DNA from: an uncultured Acidimicrobiales bacterium
GTDB taxonomy: Bacteria; Actinomycetota; Acidimicrobiia; Acidimicrobiales; CATQHL01
Length of the DNA stretch: 64,000 nucleotides
Reading direction: 5' to 3'
Assembly (NCBI GenBank): GCA_958295925.1
Contig: CATQHL010000001.1
Location: 650,676-714,675, forward strand
In this document: positions 62,495-64,000 of the stretch, piece by piece
Layout of the letters: the number at the start of each line of letters is the position of its first letter
Position numbering within the stretch: the stretch's first letter is position 1
The notes under the pieces: model-generated
What the model saw: the letters and a program-made list of their open reading frames with translations, nothing else
Database searches by the model: none
Told to the model about the DNA's origin: nothing
Translations under genes and position numbers: made by a program

Positions 62495-64000
62495 GCCGCC
62501 GACACCCCACCCCGCAGCCGGGCTTCGTGCTGGAAGTGGAACGCTCCACGCCGCCCGTCCTCTTCCACCACGGCGAGGGCTTCCGTTTCGAGCGCCTGCC
62601 TGCCGGCCGCTCGCGGGTGGTCTACCCGTCAGGGCCGCTGGAGGGCCTGGCCGATCCCGACGGGGCCATTCGTCACGCCCTCGCCCACCCCGTTGACAGC
62701 GACCCGCTGCCCGCCCTTCTGCGGCCGGGGATGAAGCTGACCATCGCCTTCGACGACCTTTCGCTCCCGCTGCCGCCAATGCGTCAGCCCGACATCCGCC
62801 AGCGGGTGATTGAGGCCGTGCTGAACCTGGCGGCCGCCGCCGGGGTGGACGACGTGCACATCATCGCTGCGCTGGCGCTGCATCGGCGGATGACAGCCTC
62901 CGAGCTGAGACACGCCCTCGGCGACCGTGTCTACGACGCGTTCGCCCCGTCGGGCCGCCTCTACAACCACGACGCCGAGGACCCCGACGGCATGGTCATT
63001 ATCGGCGAGACCTCCCGTGGCGAGACGGTGCAGATGAACCGGCGTGCGGCCGAGAGCGACCTGCTCGTCTACGTGAACATCAACCTCGTGGCCATGGACG
63101 GCGGCTGGAAGAGCACCGCCACGGGCCTGGCCGGCTACGAGGGGCTCAGGCACCACCACAACGTGGCCACGATGCTTTCCTCGAAGTCGTTCATGGATCA
63201 GCGGCGCTCCGAGCTGCATCACTCCAACTGGCGTCAGGGGGCGGTGCTGCGCAAGGCAGGCCCGCCCATCTTCCAGATAGAGACCACCGTGAACAACAAC
63301 AGCTTCGGCACAGAAGGCCCCATGTCGGTGCTGCAGAAGCGGGAGTGGGAGTGGGGGCCGCGAGACAGGGCATCGTTCCTGGCCATGCAGGGCGGCTTGA
63401 AGTTGATGACCCGCGAGGCCAGGCGCAAAGTCTTCCAGTCGTGGCGAGCGCCTTATGAGATGACCTCGGTGACCGCCGGGGAGGTGGAGGCCGTCCACGC
63501 CATCACCACTGAGCACGTCTACCGACAGCAACTGGTGCAGGTGTCAGGCCAGACCGACGTGATGACGATGGGGCTGCCCTACATCTGCCCCTACAACGTG
63601 AACTCCGTGATGAACCCCGTTCTGGTCATGTGCCTGGGGCTGGGATATTTCTTCAACCTCTACCGTGGGCGCCCGCTTGTGCGGCGGGGCGGCGTGGTGA
63701 TAATGACGCACCCCACCCCGTGGGAATTCCATCCCGTACACCACCCCAGCTACATCGACTTTTTCGAGCAGGTGCTGGCCGACACCACCGACCCGGCGGA
63801 GATGGAGGCTCGCTACGAGCATCGGTTCGCCACCGACGAGTGGTACCGCCACCTCTACAGGAACTCCTACGCCTACCACGGGGTTCACCCGTTCTACATG
63901 TGGTACTGGGGGGCGCATGCGCTGGAACACCTCGACCGGGTGATCATCGTGGGGGGAGATCGACGGACGGTGCGGCGGATGGGCTTTTCACCGGCCTCCT
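62491..64000 (+). CDS. LarA-like (DUF2088) protein, 5' part
   Basis: At least 503 codons; the end lies beyond the window. It resembles the lactate racemase LarA/DUF2088 family: LPALLRPGMKLTIAFDDLSLPLPP, AALALHRRMTASELRHALGD, a NHDAEDPDGMVIIGETSRGETVQMNRRAAESDL block, and DGGWKSTATGLAGYEGLRHHHN. In LarA the Lys (here K207) and a following His hold the nickel-pincer cofactor. Racemase activity is not established for this divergent branch. ATG at 62491 with GAGGGGG upstream. No larB, larC or larE gene is visible in the window. Confidence 0.78.
   Translation, partial: MSRRHPTPQPGFVLEVERSTPPVLFHHGEGFRFERLPAGRSRVVYPSGPLEGLADPDGAIRHALAHPVDSDPLPALLRPGMKLTIAFDDLSLPLPPMRQPDIRQRVIEAVLNLAAAAGVDDVHIIAALALHRRMTASELRHALGDRVYDAFAPSGRLYNHDAEDPDGMVIIGETSRGETVQMNRRAAESDLLVYVNINLVAMDGGWKSTATGLAGYEGLRHHHNVATMLSSKSFMDQRRSELHHSNWRQGAVLRKAGPPIFQIETTVNNNSFGTEGPMSVLQKREWEWGPRDRASFLAMQGGLKLMTREARRKVFQSWRAPYEMTSVTAGEVEAVHAITTEHVYRQQLVQVSGQTDVMTMGLPYICPYNVNSVMNPVLVMCLGLGYFFNLYRGRPLVRRGGVVIMTHPTPWEFHPVHHPSYIDFFEQVLADTTDPAEMEARYEHRFATDEWYRHLYRNSYAYHGVHPFYMWYWGAHALEHLDRVIIVGGDRRTVRRMGFSPAS

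Noticed and set aside
62629..63531. 300-codon minus-strand frame
   Set aside because: Antisense of the LarA-like gene, whose plus-strand frame runs open from 62491 to the window end with family motifs.
1..64000. CRISPR array or insertion sequence
   Set aside because: No regularly spaced repeats of CRISPR type and no transposase gene or terminal inverted repeats were seen.

Overview
The window reads as a chromosomal segment of an uncultured high-GC Actinomycetota bacterium, most like Acidimicrobiia or a neighbouring deep lineage. That placement is an inference from gene order, F420 genes, frequent GTG/TTG starts and protein signatures; no rRNA is present. The first 16 kb repeats, in compressed form, the order known from Mycobacterium tuberculosis: infB-ylxR-nusA-rimP, ispG-rseP-dxr, cdsA-frr-pyrH-tsf-rpsB, and xerC-dprA-comM. 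The 17-38 kb part resembles the M. tuberculosis sahH / pgi-pmi / pmm / fbiA-fbiB / manB neighbourhood, but no whiB2 is visible.

Layout. 1-12.0 kb (minus strand): translation and transcription factors, MEP isoprenoid enzymes, phospholipid synthesis and an intramembrane protease. 12.2-17 kb (minus): a tyrosine recombinase and three DNA-uptake genes (dprA, comM, comF), with AT-rich regulatory DNA upstream of comM and comF and a possible 37-aa membrane protein on the plus strand between them. 17.3-26.9 kb: a TesB-like thioesterase convergent with ahcY, then a sugar-phosphate and glycosyltransferase run. 26.9-29.4 kb: ftsH and a thioredoxin-like protein. 29.4-38.7 kb: a secreted DUF5719-like protein, a very large GT2 membrane protein, cofD-cofE, a mannose-1-phosphate guanylyltransferase, a His-rich membrane protein and a class IV aminotransferase. 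38.7-42.5 kb: an M23 endopeptidase behind two CorC/DUF21 CBS proteins. 42.5-47.2 kb: a heterodimeric ABC exporter pair and a stand-alone ABC ATPase. 47.2-57 kb: DNA-processing and accessory genes. These are a 1734-aa DnaQ-DinG-RecQ fusion, a UvrD-type helicase, thiamine pyrophosphokinase, and a strikingly AT-rich gene of the sporadic TIGR04141/DUF6119 type beside tRNA-Val(CAC). 57.2-64 kb: divergent murF and ddl, then a fatty acyl-CoA reductase/HAD fusion and a LarA-like protein that runs off the end.

How the genes work together. The phosphomannomutase, PGI/PMI-type isomerase and guanylyltransferase can supply GDP-mannose to the GT2 proteins and the two large membrane proteins for cell-surface glycan assembly. 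MurF, Ddl and the M23 hydrolase serve peptidoglycan. DprA, ComM and ComF point to natural DNA uptake; similar TTTCAG-centred AT-rich dyads lie upstream of comM and comF and could mark shared control. The accessory 47-57 kb segment is the best place to look for something new. It combines a three-enzyme nuclease/helicase fusion, a second helicase and a horizontally acquired gene of unknown function next to a tRNA.
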